Positions 62,673-64,000 of a stretch of DNA of 64,000 nucleotides are shown here, piece by piece. This stretch comes from Vibrio sp. 10N.286.49.B1. Its GTDB lineage: Bacteria > Pseudomonadota > Gammaproteobacteria > Enterobacterales > Vibrionaceae. The notes below the pieces were generated by a model. The model was not told where the DNA came from and ran no database searches. It saw only the letters and a program-made list of their open reading frames with translations. How positions within the stretch are numbered: the first letter of the stretch is position 1; each line of letters starts with the position of its first letter. Made by a program: the position numbers and the translations under genes. The DNA lies in contig NZ_MCUW01000010.1 in NCBI RefSeq assembly GCF_002873335.1, positions 56,680 to 120,679 of the forward strand. The letters run 5' to 3'.

Positions 62673-63965
62673 GTGCAAACGAGCTTTATTGATGGAACCA
62701 CGCTGTATCGTCAGCATAATTTTACCTTACCTCTTAACTACCAGCATACTGACGGTGAGCACATTCGTGTATTCGCCCGTGAATTAGTGGATGTATCCAA
62801 AGATAATCAAGACCTTCCATGGTTGGTTTATTTTCAAGGCGGGCCAGGTTTTCCATCGCCTCGAGCGAGCGGTGAGTCGGGTTGGTTAAAGCGCGCTCTG
62901 CAAGACTATCGCGTGCTCTTACTTGATCAGCGCGGAACCGGCAATAGTTCTGCGGTCAATCAAGAGTCGTTAGCGCACCTAGCCCCTAGTGAGCAGGCCG
63001 ACTATTTATGCCACTTTAGATCCGATAATATCGTACGCGATGCCGAAGAAATTCGAAAACAATTTGGCATTAAACAGTGGGCAACATTGGGACAAAGCTT
63101 TGGTGGTTTTTGTACGCTAACCTATCTGTCTTTATTTCCTGAAAGCTTATTGCGTTGTTACGTTACAGGCGGAATTCCTTCGATTACTCGTCATGCTGAT
63201 GATGTCTACCAAGCGACATATCGACGCGTAACTGATAAGAACAAGGCGTTCTTTGCACAATTCCCTCAGGCGCAAGCCATGTGTGTGGAGATTGCGCAAT
63301 ACCTGCTAGAGAATAATGTAACACTGCCAAATGGTCAGCAATTCACCGTTGAGCAGTTTCAGCTTATTGGGATTAATCTAGGGCGCGGCGGTGCAAACCT
63401 TCCGCTGTATTATACGCTAGAGAGTGCCTTTATTGAGGTGAATGGCAGTAAGCAGCTTAGCTACAGTTTCTTGAATCATATGCAACAAGAACAAGGTTAC
63501 TTGACCAACCCGATCTATGCGATTTTACACGAATCTATTTACTGTCAAGGCTTTGCATCTAATTGGTCAGCGCATCGCGTTAGAGAAGACTACCCTCAAT
63601 ACAACTATCAATCTGGGCAGCCTTTCTGGTTTACCGGCGAAATGGTGTATCCATGGATGTTCGAGCAACTTGAGACATTAAAACCGCTACGTGAAGCGGC
63701 GAATTTGTTGGCAAGAAAAGAGGATTGGGGCAACGTGTATGATGCGAGCGTGCTCTGTCAGAACACCGTGCCAGTGGCTTGCGCAGCGTACGCTGATGAT
63801 ATGTTTGTTGAGCTAGATTATACCCGTGAAACGTTAGCGGGACTGGGTTTGTCTAAAGCATGGATTACCAATGAGTATGAACATAACGGGATTGGCGTTG
63901 ACGGTGAGAACATCCTTAACCGTTTAATCGCGATGGCTAATGAGTTAGATCACCTACCTAAGTAA
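62673..63965 (+). CDS. S33-family alpha/beta-hydrolase (proline iminopeptidase-like)
   Basis: A 430-residue peptidase. The oxyanion stretch is VYFQGGPGFPSPR, the nucleophile elbow is GQSFGGF, and the C-terminal His lies in YEHNGIG; an acidic residue is in ADDMFVELDYT. Family S33 enzymes remove N-terminal proline or hydrolyse short peptides and amides. No signal peptide is seen, so it is cytoplasmic. The start is GTG at 62673 with AAGGAAG just before it. It ends 36 bases before the window edge. Confidence 0.9.
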   Translation: MQTSFIDGTTLYRQHNFTLPLNYQHTDGEHIRVFARELVDVSKDNQDLPWLVYFQGGPGFPSPRASGESGWLKRALQDYRVLLLDQRGTGNSSAVNQESLAHLAPSEQADYLCHFRSDNIVRDAEEIRKQFGIKQWATLGQSFGGFCTLTYLSLFPESLLRCYVTGGIPSITRHADDVYQATYRRVTDKNKAFFAQFPQAQAMCVEIAQYLLENNVTLPNGQQFTVEQFQLIGINLGRGGANLPLYYTLESAFIEVNGSKQLSYSFLNHMQQEQGYLTNPIYAILHESIYCQGFASNWSAHRVREDYPQYNYQSGQPFWFTGEMVYPWMFEQLETLKPLREAANLLARKEDWGNVYDASVLCQNTVPVACAAYADDMFVELDYTRETLAGLGLSKAWITNEYEHNGIGVDGENILNRLIAMANELDHLPK

Positions 63966-64000
63966 CTCATTTGGGTGTATCGAGTAAATAAAAACGCTGC

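Noticed and set aside
1..64000. Defence island, prophage, integron or transposon
   Set aside because: No integrase, transposase, toxin-antitoxin, restriction or phage structural genes were recognised; the accessory content is metabolic.

Overview
The window looks like a Vibrio or close Vibrionaceae chromosome, possibly the second chromosome. The evidence is gene content: a malT/malP/malQ/glgB block, a chromosomal Qnr-type pentapeptide protein, a NemR/NemA block, a YdcH/cold-shock block and many KdgM-type porins, plus moderate GC and typical gammaproteobacterial ribosome-binding sites and terminators. No rRNA, tRNA, CRISPR array, insertion sequence or prophage was seen. The left edge cuts a MerR-type regulator gene (minus strand).

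Layout. 0.3-2.7 kb: an atypical MsrA, then a MarR regulator with a Bcr/CflA drug exporter. 2.8-6.6 kb: a PhnCDEE-type ABC importer without C-P lyase or phosphonatase genes. 6.9-9.4 kb: an AhpD-like protein behind two TetR-type palindromes, a HAD dehalogenase, a FrnE-like DsbA protein and a small Cys-rich protein. 9.5-13.3 kb: a LacI regulator divergent from a ManD/RspA-family sugar-acid dehydratase and a Gfo/Idh/MocA dehydrogenase, with two fused LacI operators between them. 13.4-16.8 kb: a Qnr protein, an (CATAAG)8 repeat, an orphan RodA/FtsW protein, a DedA protein and a small membrane protein. 16.8-27.3 kb: malT divergent from malP-malQ, then glgB. 27.5-28.5 kb: two small membrane proteins.

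28.6-51.6 kb is the centrepiece, an alginate-use locus. A minus-strand operon encodes a KdgM porin and an AlgS-AlgM1-AlgM2-AlgQ ABC importer of the kind known from Sphingomonas sp. A1. Divergent from it is a sodium/solute symporter. Then follow three FCD-type GntR regulators, KdgF, a DEH-reductase-type SDR, a DUF294/CBS protein with a DnaQ-like exonuclease, a second KdgM porin, and a plus-strand block of a PL6 lipoprotein lyase, an undescribed tandem beta-helix lipoprotein, a third KdgM-like porin and a lipoprotein with two PL7 domains. A reasonable model is that surface lyases cut alginate, KdgM porins admit oligomers, the ABC importer and symporter carry them across the inner membrane, and KdgF plus the SDR process the unsaturated monomer toward KDG. 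Exolyases (PL15/PL17), KDG kinase and KDPG aldolase are not in the window. FadR-type half-palindromes (TTGTnnkACAA and TTGTATGATTA) recur at most promoters of the locus and suggest one GntR regulon.

51.7-64 kb holds ordinary genes: an EamA exporter with its MarR regulator, a LysR regulator, DUF3332 lipoprotein, a 50-residue protein, an NTF2-like exported protein, a long RecX-like protein, YdcH/DUF465, a cold-shock protein, a NemR-type repressor with two identical 15-bp operators controlling itself and a CurA-like reductase-GST-Old Yellow Enzyme block, and an S33 peptidase.
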